Part shown: positions 1-7,541 of the stretch, piece by piece
Layout of the letters: the number at the start of each line of letters is the position of its first letter
How positions within the stretch are numbered: the stretch's first letter is position 1
Position numbers and translations under genes: made by a program
NCBI GenBank assembly: GCA_964393335.1
Contig: CAYMTN010000128.1
Coordinates: forward strand, 1-15,516
Length of the DNA stretch: 15,516 bases
Direction: 5' to 3'
Source: CAYMTN01 sp964393335
GTDB lineage: Bacteria; Chloroflexota; Anaerolineae; Aggregatilineales; Aggregatilineaceae
The notes under the pieces: model-generated
What the model saw: the letters and a program-made list of their open reading frames with translations, nothing else
Database searches by the model: none
What the model was told of the DNA's origin: nothing

Positions 1-815
1 GTGAACTCGTCGGCAATGACGCGCATGGTCTCAATCATGAGCGAGCGCATTGTGGGCAGTAGGATTTTGGGATCATCTTCGGTCAGCAGGAGGTCAATGA
101 CCTGGATGAGGGTCGGCGGCTTCTGAGTCATTTCTTGAATACCTTCGTTGTACCATTTTGAATCCGGTATCCACAGCCGGTTATAAGCGAATAGAATAGT
201 GAGTATGCTCGTGATATTCGTCATTTGGCGCGAGCGCAAATCATAAAGCTGGCGGCGATGCGCGGCGGCTTCCGCCAAAAACACATCGGCAACCCCGATC
301 TTCCAGCGCCAAAACGCCAGTTGCTCTTCGATGATGTTGCGGCGCAGGTCGTCGGAATAATCCCGGATCCGCATTCTGTAATTTTGCAGGCGTGGCGCAG
401 CGCCAAACGGAATAATATGCGACAACATCCAGGGTCCGGCGGGGTCATGTGGCAGTTGATTGGCGTCGAGTGCGGTGAAAATTTCGTCTAACCGATCCCA
501 CGTCTGCCAGATGGTACAGACTTTGACGCCATCCATTACATACTCAAGATAGAGCGCTTTGTCCGATTCTACCGACTCGCGCATGAGCCTCGCATCACGA
601 CTTAAAGACTCAATCCACGTTTTGTAGATATGGGCGTCCTGCAATTCGCCCATCCAGAACGGGATTTCACAGTCGGAAAATCGATCGGCGCGACCCCGCG
701 CTACTGAACCCGATACGGCGGCTTCATCGTACAACGAGGTAGGACAGGATTCAATCAATGTCATGGCATAGGTAAACAGCGATTGACTATGTCGGGTTGC
801 GTTGGCAGGGAGCAT
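1..815 (-). CDS. Nucleotidyltransferase-fold protein, partial (C-terminus beyond left edge)
   Basis: Translating leftward from ATG 815 gives an open frame of 271 codons with no stop before the window edge, so the C-terminus is missing. Residues 36-50 (GSVARGRADRFSDCE) match the active-site loop of the DNA polymerase beta-like nucleotidyltransferase superfamily: a G-S motif followed by a D-x-E metal-binding pair (D48, E50). The remainder is mostly helical, rich in Trp and Arg, and I cannot place it in a named subfamily. Family members transfer an NMP group to a small molecule, protein or RNA; the substrate here is unknown. The start is supported by AGGAAG about 8 bases upstream. The next gene to the right is a small-molecule kinase on the same strand, so an aminoglycoside-modifying type of chemistry is possible but unproven. 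Fold assignment is fairly sure, function is not. Confidence 0.8.
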   Translation of the reverse strand, partial: MLPANATRHSQSLFTYAMTLIESCPTSLYDEAAVSGSVARGRADRFSDCEIPFWMGELQDAHIYKTWIESLSRDARLMRESVESDKALYLEYVMDGVKVCTIWQTWDRLDEIFTALDANQLPHDPAGPWMLSHIIPFGAAPRLQNYRMRIRDYSDDLRRNIIEEQLAFWRWKIGVADVFLAEAAAHRRQLYDLRSRQMTNITSILTILFAYNRLWIPDSKWYNEGIQEMTQKPPTLIQVIDLLLTEDDPKILLPTMRSLMIETMRVIADEF

Positions 816-961
816 CGCGTTACTTCCTTTTCTTCCATAACTTCCGGTAGATCAGGTAGACTCTATTGTGATCTCAGTTCGGGATAACCGTGAGCGCTTG
901 AACTTGCTGAGGTGTCAGGTTCAACGACGGTTTCTTGGGTTGGTGCCAATAAGCAATGGAA
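816..961. other. Intergenic gap upstream of the nucleotidyltransferase-fold gene
   Basis: These 146 bases separate the end of the kinase gene from the start of the nucleotidyltransferase-fold gene, both leftward. They are visibly more AT-rich than the flanking genes. I see no convincing -35/-10 pair and no strong terminator hairpin. The only clear signal is the ribosome binding site directly before 815. Confidence 0.4.
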
Positions 962-1807
962 CTACGCCGAAAAATCCGCGTGCCGTTCCGCGTTCGCCGC
1001 GACGGTGAGAACCTGGTGTTTGACGTCGCTGTCATCATCATCGTCGAACCAGACTGCGCTCAAACACGCATACGCAAACACAAACGTCCGCAGCCGCCCC
1101 ACATGCACGCCCATCCCATCCGCCAGCACCTGCGTCACCCGCAGCAGGCGCTCCTCGGACATCACGCGGTCGCGTGCATGTGACGGGTTGCACAGCGTGT
1201 TCGCCGCGTCATAGGAGCGCTCGCCATACAGCCCTTTGGGGTCGTACGCCAGCCAGCCCTGCACCGGATGCCGCCGGATGTTATGGTGCTGAATATCGCC
1301 GTGCAGCACGCATTCATCCTGCGGATTGGCCAGCAGATGCTCCGCCGCCCGCGCACCACGCACGTAAATCGACGCCTCGCCCGCCGCTTCATCGCGCGCC
1401 GCCTTCCTGAACAGCTCGCGGAACCACCTTCGCAGCACCCGCAGGTGCGGCACGGGCACATCCGGTTGAGCGCGGTGCAGCTTGTTCAAGACTCCGGCGA
1501 TGATCTCCGCCGCCGCCAGGTCGTCCCCGCACCACACCATCTGCGCCAGTTCCTCGTCCCCGGCATATTCCAGCAGGTGCGCCCCGCCATCGTAGTCCAA
1601 CAGCCGCACCGCCCCACAACCGTCGAAGTGGCGCAGCGCGACCGCTCCGTCGTTCTCATCCTCCGCACCAACCGGCGTGAGCAGCTTCAGCACGACCTTT
1701 TCGCCGTTCCGGTATGCGGCATACACGTGACTGGTCGGAGTCTGCGCCAGCGGTTCGGGATCGCTCAGATTCCATAACCGCAGGTAATGGTTCAGGTTAT
1801 TCGTCAT
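962..1807 (-). CDS. APH(6)/hydroxyurea-type small-molecule kinase
   Basis: This 281-residue protein has the protein-kinase-like fold of the aminoglycoside/hydroxyurea antibiotic resistance kinase family (the StrB/APH(6) type, usually about 270-310 residues). Visible motifs are the ATP-binding lysine in VVLKLL (K41), the catalytic loop HGDIQHHN (169-176, base D171, N176) and the metal-binding segment YDPKG (188-192, D189) that is typical of this family in place of DFG. Known members phosphorylate streptomycin at the 6-hydroxyl or inactivate hydroxyurea; many environmental homologues are not resistance genes, so the substrate is left open. An unusual run of five Asp lies at 254-258. The ribosome binding site is weak. 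It is transcribed away from proS. Confidence 0.87.
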   Translation of the reverse strand: MTNNLNHYLRLWNLSDPEPLAQTPTSHVYAAYRNGEKVVLKLLTPVGAEDENDGAVALRHFDGCGAVRLLDYDGGAHLLEYAGDEELAQMVWCGDDLAAAEIIAGVLNKLHRAQPDVPVPHLRVLRRWFRELFRKAARDEAAGEASIYVRGARAAEHLLANPQDECVLHGDIQHHNIRRHPVQGWLAYDPKGLYGERSYDAANTLCNPSHARDRVMSEERLLRVTQVLADGMGVHVGRLRTFVFAYACLSAVWFDDDDDSDVKHQVLTVAANAERHADFSA

Positions 1808-1921
1808 AGTCCGTTTTCTGTGTGGTGTACAACCGGCTTTCCCCTTTTTTCGGCATGGGTTTCTCGATTCATACGTGATATTCCTTCCGGTGTGATTGTA
1901 ACGTCAACGCGTCACCTGTGA

Positions 1922-1949
1922 TAGACGATTCGCCCAAATGCGGTACAAT
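1922..1949 (+). promoter_or_regulatory. Likely promoter of proS
   Basis: A -35-like TAGACG (1922-1927, 4 of 6 consensus positions) is followed by a 16-base spacer and a -10 TACAAT (1944-1949, 5 of 6). Transcription would start near 1956 and leave a leader of about 54 bases. No T-box-like structure is evident in that short leader. Confidence 0.5.
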
Positions 1950-2009
1950 CAGGCGCTGGCATGAACGTAGCCCATCCCTGATTCTCTCGATGCAAGGAGC
2001 TGACAAACA

Positions 2010-3461
2010 GTGTCCCAGCAGGGCGTCACACCGCAATCTGAAGATTTCCCCAAGTGGTATACCGATGTCGTGCAAAAAGCCGACCTGGCGGATTATTCGC
2101 CGGTGCGCGGCTGCATGATCATCAAGCCATACGGTTACGAACTGTGGGAAGGCGTGAAGGGTGGGTTGGACCGCCGCTTCAAAGAAACCGGCCACAAAAA
2201 CGCTTATTTCCCGCTGTTTATCCCGGAAAGTTTTTTGAAAAAAGAGGCCGAGCACGTCGAGGGTTTTTCGCCGGAGCTGGCGGTAGTGACCATCGGCGGC
2301 GGCAAGGTGCTCGAAGAGCCGCTCGTCGTGCGCCCCACCTCCGAAACGATCATCGGCTGGGCGTTCCAGAAGTGGATTCAGTCGCACCGCGATCTGCCGC
2401 TGTTGATCAACCAGTGGGCGAACGTCGTGCGCTGGGAACTGCGCACGCGGCTGTTTTTGCGCACGATGGAGTTTTTGTGGCAGGAAGGCCACACCGCCCA
2501 CGCGACCTACGACGAAGCGCACGCCGAGATGATGCAGATGCTCGACGTCTACACCGATTTTGCCGTCAACGACGCCGCGATCCCGGTCATTCCGGGGCGC
2601 AAGAGCGATCAGGAACGGTTCGCCGGGGCGCTGTACAGCTACAGCATCGAGGCTATGATGCGCGACGGCAAAGCGCTGCAAACCGGGACCAGCCATAACC
2701 TCGGCCAGAACTTCGCCAAAGCGTTCGACATTCAATTCACCGACGAATCCAACGAGTTGCAGTACTGCTGGACGACCTCGTGGGGCGTCAGCACGCGCAT
2801 GGTCGGCGCGATTGTCATGACACACGGCGACGACCAGGGGCTGCGCCTGCCGCCCAAACTGGCCCCGATCCAGATTGTGATCGTGCCCATCTTCCGCAGT
2901 GAAGACGAATCCGGGCCGGTGATGGACACCGTCAAGCGTATCGCGCCGCTGCTGCGCGGGGCCGGGCTGCGTGTGGAGGTCGATGACCGCGAGAATCTCT
3001 CGCCCGGCTGGAAGTACAACGACTGGGAAATGCGCGGCGTGCCGCTGCGCATGGAGATCGGGCCGAAAGACGTGGCGAAAAACAGCGTGGCGCTGGCCCG
3101 GCGTGACATTCCCGGCAAGTCGGGCAAGTCGTTCGTCTCGCAAGATGGTATCGTCGAGACGGTGCGCGTCACCCTCGACGCGATCCAGGCCAATTTGCTG
3201 CAACAGGCGACCGAGTTCCGCGACAGCCACCTGCACGAGGTCACCGGCAGTTACGCCGAGTTCATCGACATGCTGAACGGCGGCGAATGGGCGCTGTCGT
3301 GGTTCTGCGGCGGCGCGGCGTGCGAGCAGAAAGTCAAAGAAGACTCGCAGGCCGTCAGCCGCTGCTTCCCGGTGGACCAGCCACATCCCGGCGAAAAAGG
3401 GCCGTGCATCATCTGTGGCGGTGAGGCCGAGGCGATGGCGTATTTCGCCAAAGCGTATTGA
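2010..3461 (+). CDS. proS: Prolyl-tRNA synthetase, archaeal/eukaryote-type (ProS type 3)
   Basis: A class IIa aminoacyl-tRNA synthetase of 483 residues that charges tRNA-Pro with proline in the cytoplasm. Visible are the RPTSE loop (108-112), motif 2 (141-164, RWE...FLRTMEFLWQEGHTAH), the proline-site segment TGTSHNLGQNF (226-236) and motif 3 (259-280, including MTHGDDQGLRLPP). These are followed by an anticodon-binding domain from about 287 and a C-terminal zinc domain with C433, C438, C466 and C469. The protein ends in Tyr. There is no INS editing domain, so this is the short archaeal/eukaryotic-type enzyme also found in Thermus and many Chloroflexota, not the E. coli type. The GTG start is chosen because AAGGAG lies 10 bases upstream; the ATG at 1990 is out of frame. 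It stands alone between two gaps. Confidence 0.97.
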   Translation: MSQQGVTPQSEDFPKWYTDVVQKADLADYSPVRGCMIIKPYGYELWEGVKGGLDRRFKETGHKNAYFPLFIPESFLKKEAEHVEGFSPELAVVTIGGGKVLEEPLVVRPTSETIIGWAFQKWIQSHRDLPLLINQWANVVRWELRTRLFLRTMEFLWQEGHTAHATYDEAHAEMMQMLDVYTDFAVNDAAIPVIPGRKSDQERFAGALYSYSIEAMMRDGKALQTGTSHNLGQNFAKAFDIQFTDESNELQYCWTTSWGVSTRMVGAIVMTHGDDQGLRLPPKLAPIQIVIVPIFRSEDESGPVMDTVKRIAPLLRGAGLRVEVDDRENLSPGWKYNDWEMRGVPLRMEIGPKDVAKNSVALARRDIPGKSGKSFVSQDGIVETVRVTLDAIQANLLQQATEFRDSHLHEVTGSYAEFIDMLNGGEWALSWFCGGAACEQKVKEDSQAVSRCFPVDQPHPGEKGPCIICGGEAEAMAYFAKAY

Positions 3462-3801
3462 GCATCTATCCGTGAATGGTCCTCGTAGGGGCGCTGCTTG
3501 CCGCGCCCAGCACTGTTTTTGGACAGGTTGAAAGTAAACCGTTTTCCGTGATTGGTTCATGGATCATGCGCTTCGATGGCTGAGCTTGGTCATGTCGAGG
3601 AATCGAAACAAATCCGGATGATCCAGGGCGCGGCAAGCAGCGCCCCAAAATCAATCATCTGGAGTCTATTTTGGTTCTCCATCAAACAACCGGTCGCGTG
3701 AAAACTAACAACCAACAACCAACCACTAACAGCCGGTTTTCATTGACCCGCGCACGAATCCGCCACATGATGTGCGTTCGTGACATGGACAGGGGGTGAT
3801 G
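3462..3801. other. 340-base gap between proS and the methyltransferase
   Basis: No credible gene is present. The stretch holds a 21-bp perfect inverted repeat (3488-3508 and 3626-3646). It also holds a short sequence (3534-3549) that recurs with one mismatch at 13218-13233, and an A/C-rich low-complexity run near 3700-3730. The first repeat arm is followed by a T run at 3515-3519 and may help terminate proS. No clear promoter for the downstream methyltransferase was identified. Confidence 0.6.
3488..3646. repeat. Perfect 21-bp inverted repeat with 117-base spacer
   Basis: Arms 3488-3508 (starts GGGGCGCTGC, ends CGCGCCC) and 3626-3646 are exact reverse complements. Each arm also folds on itself through GGGCGC/GCGCCC, so each is a hairpin unit. 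The left arm is preceded by GTA, giving a GTAGGGGCGC lead-in that resembles the hairpin at 5460-5498. No target-site duplication flanks the pair and no coding potential lies between the arms. This is best read as two opposed copies of a REP-like intergenic repeat; a terminator role for the left copy is possible. Confidence 0.75.
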
Positions 3802-4431
3802 ATGGCAAGTTACGTCAAAAACCGTCTGACGGAACACATCCGCCAGCCCGGCGGCGGATTCTGGGGCTGGCTGGCGATCCGGTTGATGATCCCACGCAAC
3901 CGCCGCATCAACGAATGGGCGGTGGCGCTGCTGGATATCCACCCGGCGGACCGCGTGTTGGAGATCGGCTTTGGGGCCGGGCTGTCGATCAAACGGGTGG
4001 CGCGGCTGGCGACGGATGGTTTCGTCGCCGGGATCGACTATTCGGAGCACATGGTCGCGCAGGCCAGCCAGCGCAACCGGACCGCGATCCGGGCGGGGCG
4101 CGTGGCGCTGCGCCAGGGCGACGCTGCCGCGCTGCCGTATGCCGATTCGGAATTCGACAAGGCGTTTTGCGTCGGCCTCATTTATTACCTGCCGGACCCG
4201 GCGGCGGCGCTGCGTGAGGCGCGGCGCGTGCTCAAACCGGGTGGCACGTTCGTGCTGATGTCGCGCTGCCAGGCGGCGTTGAAGGAGAATCCGGTGTTCA
4301 TGGCCGGAAACAATGCGATCTACACGCCCGATGAGTTGGTCGCACTGTTGGAGCAGGCCGGGTTCCGCCGCGCGTGGATCGCGCCGGACGCGCCCGATCC
4401 AAGCGGAGTCGCGGCGGTGGGCGTGGCCTGA
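3802..4431 (+). CDS. Class I SAM-dependent methyltransferase (Methyltransf_11 type)
   Basis: A 209-residue Rossmann-fold methyltransferase. Motif I is VLEIGFGAG (52-60), the ribose-binding acid is D79 (AGIDYSEHM), and the adenine-site motif is QGDAAALPYADSEFD (105-119). The helix-strand LREARRVLKPGGTFVLMSR (137-155) is typical of the UbiE/Methyltransf_11 group. A basic N-terminal stretch (residues 1-36) precedes the core. The substrate cannot be read from sequence. GTG 3796, ATG 3799 and ATG 3802 are all in frame; 3802 gives the best spacing from AGGGGG (3791-3796). The Ntn-hydrolase gene begins about 23 bases after the stop, so co-transcription is likely. Confidence 0.87.
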   Translation: MASYVKNRLTEHIRQPGGGFWGWLAIRLMIPRNRRINEWAVALLDIHPADRVLEIGFGAGLSIKRVARLATDGFVAGIDYSEHMVAQASQRNRTAIRAGRVALRQGDAAALPYADSEFDKAFCVGLIYYLPDPAAALREARRVLKPGGTFVLMSRCQAALKENPVFMAGNNAIYTPDELVALLEQAGFRRAWIAPDAPDPSGVAAVGVA

Positions 4432-4454
4432 CCCGCACACGAGGAGGAATGAAC

Positions 4455-5429
4455 ATGCCCGAAGTTATCCGCTGGCTGCTGGCGCTGGTCAGCACCGTGC
4501 TGACGCTCAACAGCGTCGAAAAAGTGGACGGTCACCCGCTGTATACCATGCAGTACTACGGCGACATGGCGCAGAACGCCGCCGTAATCGAGGCGGCGGG
4601 CCGCTATTTACAGGGGGTGGTGTTTGATCTGCCTGCCGCGCCCGCCGAGAAACAACCGGCGTGGGCCTGTTCGTTATTCGCGGCGCTGGCCGATCCGCAG
4701 GAAGCACTGTATGGCCGTAACTTCGACTGGAACTTCAGCCCGGCGGTGCTGCTGTATAACTACCCGCTGGACGGGTACGCGTCGGTGTCGATGGTCGATA
4801 TCGCGTACCTGGGTTTTGGGCGCGCCGACGTGAGCGCGATGTCGCTGGCCGAGCGGGCGGCGTTGATCAGCGCCCCGGCCCTGCCGTTCGACGGTATGAA
4901 CGAGTACGGGCTGGCGATTGGCATGGCGGCGGTGTCCGCCTCAAAAATGCCGTATGACCCGGCCCTGCCGACGACCGGATCGCTGGGCATCATGCGCGAA
5001 GTGCTGGACCACGCGCGCACGGTCGATGACGCCGTCGCCATTTTCGGGCGCTTCAACATCGACATGGCGGGCGGCCCGCCGATCCATTACCTGATCGCGG
5101 ACGCGGCGGGGCATTCGGTGCTGATCGAGTTTTACGCCGGGCAGATGGTCGTCCAGCCGGGCGCGCGTGGGTGGGACATGGCGACGAATTTTATCCGCAC
5201 GGCGGCTCGCAACCCGGAGAGCATGTGCTGGCGCTACCGGACGATCAGCGAGCGGCTGTCCGCCAGCGAAGGCCAGATCACGCCGGATGACGCGCTGTCC
5301 CTGCTTGAATCCGTCTCACAGGGCAGCACGCAGTGGTCGGTCGTGTACGACATGGCGGCGGGTGTGGTCCGCGTGGCGATGGACCACGACTACGACACGC
5401 TCTACACGCTGCCGGGTCCACAGCGCTAA
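4455..5429 (+). CDS. Linear amide C-N hydrolase (choloylglycine hydrolase/penicillin acylase-type Ntn-hydrolase)
   Basis: A 324-residue protein with the N-terminal-nucleophile signature of the cholylglycine hydrolase superfamily. The probable nucleophile is C72 (WACSLFAA), followed by GRNFDW with R88 and D91, GMNEYGL with N149, MATNF with N245 and TQWSVVYD (292-299). The spacings C72 to R88 (16), to D91 (19) and to N245 (173) equal those of C2, R18, D21 and N175 in bile salt hydrolases. The family cleaves linear amides such as bile salt conjugates, penicillin V or acyl-homoserine lactones; the substrate here is unknown. C72 must become the N-terminus, which implies removal of about 71 residues; residues 5-18 are hydrophobic and may be an export signal. 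ATG 4455 is preferred because GAGGAGG lies 7 bases upstream; ATG 4449 is too close. Confidence 0.87.
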   Translation: MPEVIRWLLALVSTVLTLNSVEKVDGHPLYTMQYYGDMAQNAAVIEAAGRYLQGVVFDLPAAPAEKQPAWACSLFAALADPQEALYGRNFDWNFSPAVLLYNYPLDGYASVSMVDIAYLGFGRADVSAMSLAERAALISAPALPFDGMNEYGLAIGMAAVSASKMPYDPALPTTGSLGIMREVLDHARTVDDAVAIFGRFNIDMAGGPPIHYLIADAAGHSVLIEFYAGQMVVQPGARGWDMATNFIRTAARNPESMCWRYRTISERLSASEGQITPDDALSLLESVSQGSTQWSVVYDMAAGVVRVAMDHDYDTLYTLPGPQR

Positions 5430-5449
5430 TGCAGGTTTGAGACACATCT

Positions 5450-5514
5450 TTTGAGTGTCGGGCGCAGGCGAACGTGCGGTTCGTCAGCGGCGCCCTACGG
5501 AAAAAACACTCAAA
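5450..5514 (+). repeat. Layered hairpin upstream of gapN (repeat-like or structured leader)
   Basis: Three nested stems can be drawn: an outer 9-bp stem TTTGAGTGT/ACACTCAAA (5450-5458/5506-5514), a middle stem GGGCGC/GCGCCC (5460-5465/5490-5495) and an inner stem CGAAC/GTTCG (5469-5473/5479-5483) with loop GTGCG. A purine-rich segment ending in six A (5501-5506) sits between the outer and middle stems on the 3' side. The GGGCGC...GCGCCCTAC core resembles the hairpin repeats at 3488-3646, read in reverse. It lies in the 122-base gap between the Ntn-hydrolase and gapN, so it may act in the gapN leader. I recognise no known riboswitch class. Confidence 0.6.
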
Positions 5515-5551
5515 CCATCGGATTCATGCGTGAACTAGAAAGGGTGCGAAC

Positions 5552-7177
5552 ATGGTTACACGCGAACAGATCGACTCGATCTTTCCGGCGGCGGGCGACG
5601 TTCCCGCCGCGTTCCAGTTGGGCGAGCCGCTGCACCAGACGGAATACCTGATCAACGGCGAGCTGCGTAGCTGGGATGGCCCGTCGCTGGACGTGTTTTC
5701 GCCGGTCTGCGTGCGGACGGATTCGGGCGTCGAACAGGTGCATATCGGCAGTTACCCGCTGATGACCGAACACGAAGCGCGGCTGGCGCTTGACGCGGCG
5801 GCTGCCGCCTACAACAACGGGCGCGGGCACTGGCCGACGATGCCCGTCGAGGGACGCATTCAACACGTCGAGCAGTTCGTGTACCGCATGTTGGAGCGGC
5901 GCGACGAGGTCGTCAAGCTGCTGATGTGGGAGATCGGCAAATCGCTCAAGGATTCCGAAAAGGAATTCGACCGCACGGTTGAATACGTGCGCGATACGAT
6001 TGAGGCGCTGAAAGACCTGGACCGCGTCTCGTCCCGCTTCACCATCGAGCAGAACATCATCGGGCAGATTCGGCGCGCGCCGCTGGGCGTCGTGCTGTGC
6101 ATGGGGCCGTATAACTACCCGCTGAACGAAACGTTCACGACGCTGATCCCGGCGTTGATCATGGGCAACACCGTGATCTTCAAGCCGCCGCGTTTTGGCG
6201 TGCTGCTGCACCGCCCGCTGCTCGAAGCGTTCCGCGATTCGTTCCCGCCCGGCGTGGTCAACACCGTCTACGGGCGCGGGCACGTGGTCACCGGGCCGCT
6301 GATGGAGTCGGGCAAGATCGACGCGCTGGCGTTCATCGGCTCCAGCCGCGTATCGGATATCCTGGTCAAGCAGCACCCGATGCCGCACCGGCTGCGTACC
6401 GTGTTGGGGCTGGAAGCCAAAAATCCCGCCATCGTGCTGGCCGATGCCGATCTCGACCTGGCGGTGAGTGAATGTGTGCTCGGCTCGCTGTCGTATAATG
6501 GGCAGCGCTGCACGGCGCTGAAGATTCTGTTCGTCCATGCGTCGCTGGTGGACGCGTTTTTAGCGCGGTTTTCGGCGGCGATCAGCGCGCTGACGATCGG
6601 CATGCCGTGGGACCCCGGCGTGGCGATCACGCCGCTGCCGGAAGAGGGCAAAACCAAGTATCTGTCCGAGCTCGTCGAAGACGCGCAGGCGCACGGCGCG
6701 CGCGTCGTGAATCCGCTGGGCGGCACGGTGCACGGCACGTTCTTTTACCCGGCGGTGCTGTACCCGGTCAACAGCGCGATGCGCGCCTATCACGAGGAGC
6801 AGTTCGGCCCGGTGATCCCCGTGCTGCCATTTGACGACATCGAGCAGCCGATCCGCTACATGGTCGAGTCGAAGTACGGCCAGCAGGTCAGCATCTTCGG
6901 CAGCGATCCCGACGAGATCGCGGGCCTGATCGACCCGCTGGTGAACCAGGTGTGCCGCGTCAACGTCAACAGCCAATGCCAGCGCGGGCCGGATACCTTC
7001 CCCTTCACCGGGCGCAAGGATTCGGCGGAAGGCACGCTCTCGGTGTCGGACGCGCTGCGCGTGTTCACGATCCGCACGCTGGTGGCCGCCAAAGAGCAGA
7101 CGCTCAACAAGACGCTGATCACCGACATCGTGCGCGAGCACAAGTCGAACTTCCTCTCGACGGATTTTATCCTGTAG
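5552..7177 (+). CDS. gapN: NADP-dependent, non-phosphorylating glyceraldehyde-3-phosphate dehydrogenase (GAPN-type)
   Basis: A 541-residue aldehyde dehydrogenase superfamily protein. The catalytic Asn is in GPYNYPLNE (N188), the cofactor-site lysine in IFKPP (K211), the Rossmann turn in FIGSS (262-265), the general base in LGLEAKNP (E288) and the nucleophile in YNGQRCTALK (C320). The PYNYPLNE and GQRCTALK segments are characteristic of GAPN, which irreversibly oxidises glyceraldehyde-3-phosphate to 3-phosphoglycerate with NADP+, bypassing phosphoglycerate kinase and yielding NADPH. It is longer than the classical streptococcal enzyme (about 475 residues), mostly through an N-terminal extension. 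The ATG has AAAGGG 7 bases upstream. The GYD-domain gene follows after 21 bases, suggesting one transcript. Substrate assignment is by motif and not tested. Confidence 0.9.
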   Translation: MVTREQIDSIFPAAGDVPAAFQLGEPLHQTEYLINGELRSWDGPSLDVFSPVCVRTDSGVEQVHIGSYPLMTEHEARLALDAAAAAYNNGRGHWPTMPVEGRIQHVEQFVYRMLERRDEVVKLLMWEIGKSLKDSEKEFDRTVEYVRDTIEALKDLDRVSSRFTIEQNIIGQIRRAPLGVVLCMGPYNYPLNETFTTLIPALIMGNTVIFKPPRFGVLLHRPLLEAFRDSFPPGVVNTVYGRGHVVTGPLMESGKIDALAFIGSSRVSDILVKQHPMPHRLRTVLGLEAKNPAIVLADADLDLAVSECVLGSLSYNGQRCTALKILFVHASLVDAFLARFSAAISALTIGMPWDPGVAITPLPEEGKTKYLSELVEDAQAHGARVVNPLGGTVHGTFFYPAVLYPVNSAMRAYHEEQFGPVIPVLPFDDIEQPIRYMVESKYGQQVSIFGSDPDEIAGLIDPLVNQVCRVNVNSQCQRGPDTFPFTGRKDSAEGTLSVSDALRVFTIRTLVAAKEQTLNKTLITDIVREHKSNFLSTDFIL

Positions 7178-7198
7178 CAGCGGTAGGAGATTGGTGGT

Positions 7199-7498
7199 AT
7201 GCCCGTTTATCTGTTATTGAGCACCCTGACCGAACGCGGCGTCTCGTGCGTGATCGACGAGCCGTCGTGCCTGCGCCAGATCAGCATGGATATCGAAAAC
7301 CTGGGCGTCAAGGTCCTGGGACAGTACGCGACGCTCGGCCAGTACGACTTCGTACACGTCATCGAAGCGCCGGATAACGAAACGGCGGCGCGGGTCAGCA
7401 TGGAATTGATCGCGCGCGGCAACCTCAAGCCACTCACGCTGCCGACTATTTCCGTCAACGATTTTATCAGCCGCTTGAGCCTCGACCGACGTCCGTGA
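7199..7498 (+). CDS. GYD-domain protein
   Basis: A 99-residue soluble protein matching the GYD domain family (about 90-100 residues, ferredoxin-like alpha/beta fold). It shows the opening strand MPVYLLLSTLTERG, the diagnostic LGQYDFVHVIEAPDNETAARVSMEL (46-70) and a C-terminal LPTISVNDFI (81-90). The biochemical role of the family is not established. AGGAGA lies 8 bases before the ATG, and the gene sits 21 bases after gapN with the second methyltransferase 43 bases downstream, so the three probably form an operon. A small regulatory or accessory role to the dehydrogenase is an inference from position only. Confidence 0.88.
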   Translation: MPVYLLLSTLTERGVSCVIDEPSCLRQISMDIENLGVKVLGQYATLGQYDFVHVIEAPDNETAARVSMELIARGNLKPLTLPTISVNDFISRLSLDRRP

Positions 7499-7541
7499 CG
7501 TGTCGATTTCGCGCCGGTGATGAATCCAGGATGAGAGAATT

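Noticed and set aside
1869..3560. A 563-codon open frame on the minus strand opposite proS
   Set aside because: Antisense to a certain synthetase gene, no family motif, and it covers the proS promoter and leader.
3488..3646. Insertion sequence or MITE bounded by the 21-bp arms
   Set aside because: No target-site duplication, no coding remnant, and each arm is itself a hairpin, so opposed REP-like units explain it better.
5450..5514. Known riboswitch (preQ1, guanidine, fluoride) before gapN
   Set aside because: The hairpin plus A-rich segment recalls preQ1 only loosely; I could not match the conserved bases of any of these classes.
5510..6538. A 342-codon minus-strand frame opposite gapN
   Set aside because: A shadow of the dehydrogenase codon pattern with no recognisable domain. 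The same holds for 3682-4440, 7467-8276, 11678-12532 and 13985-14776 on their strands.
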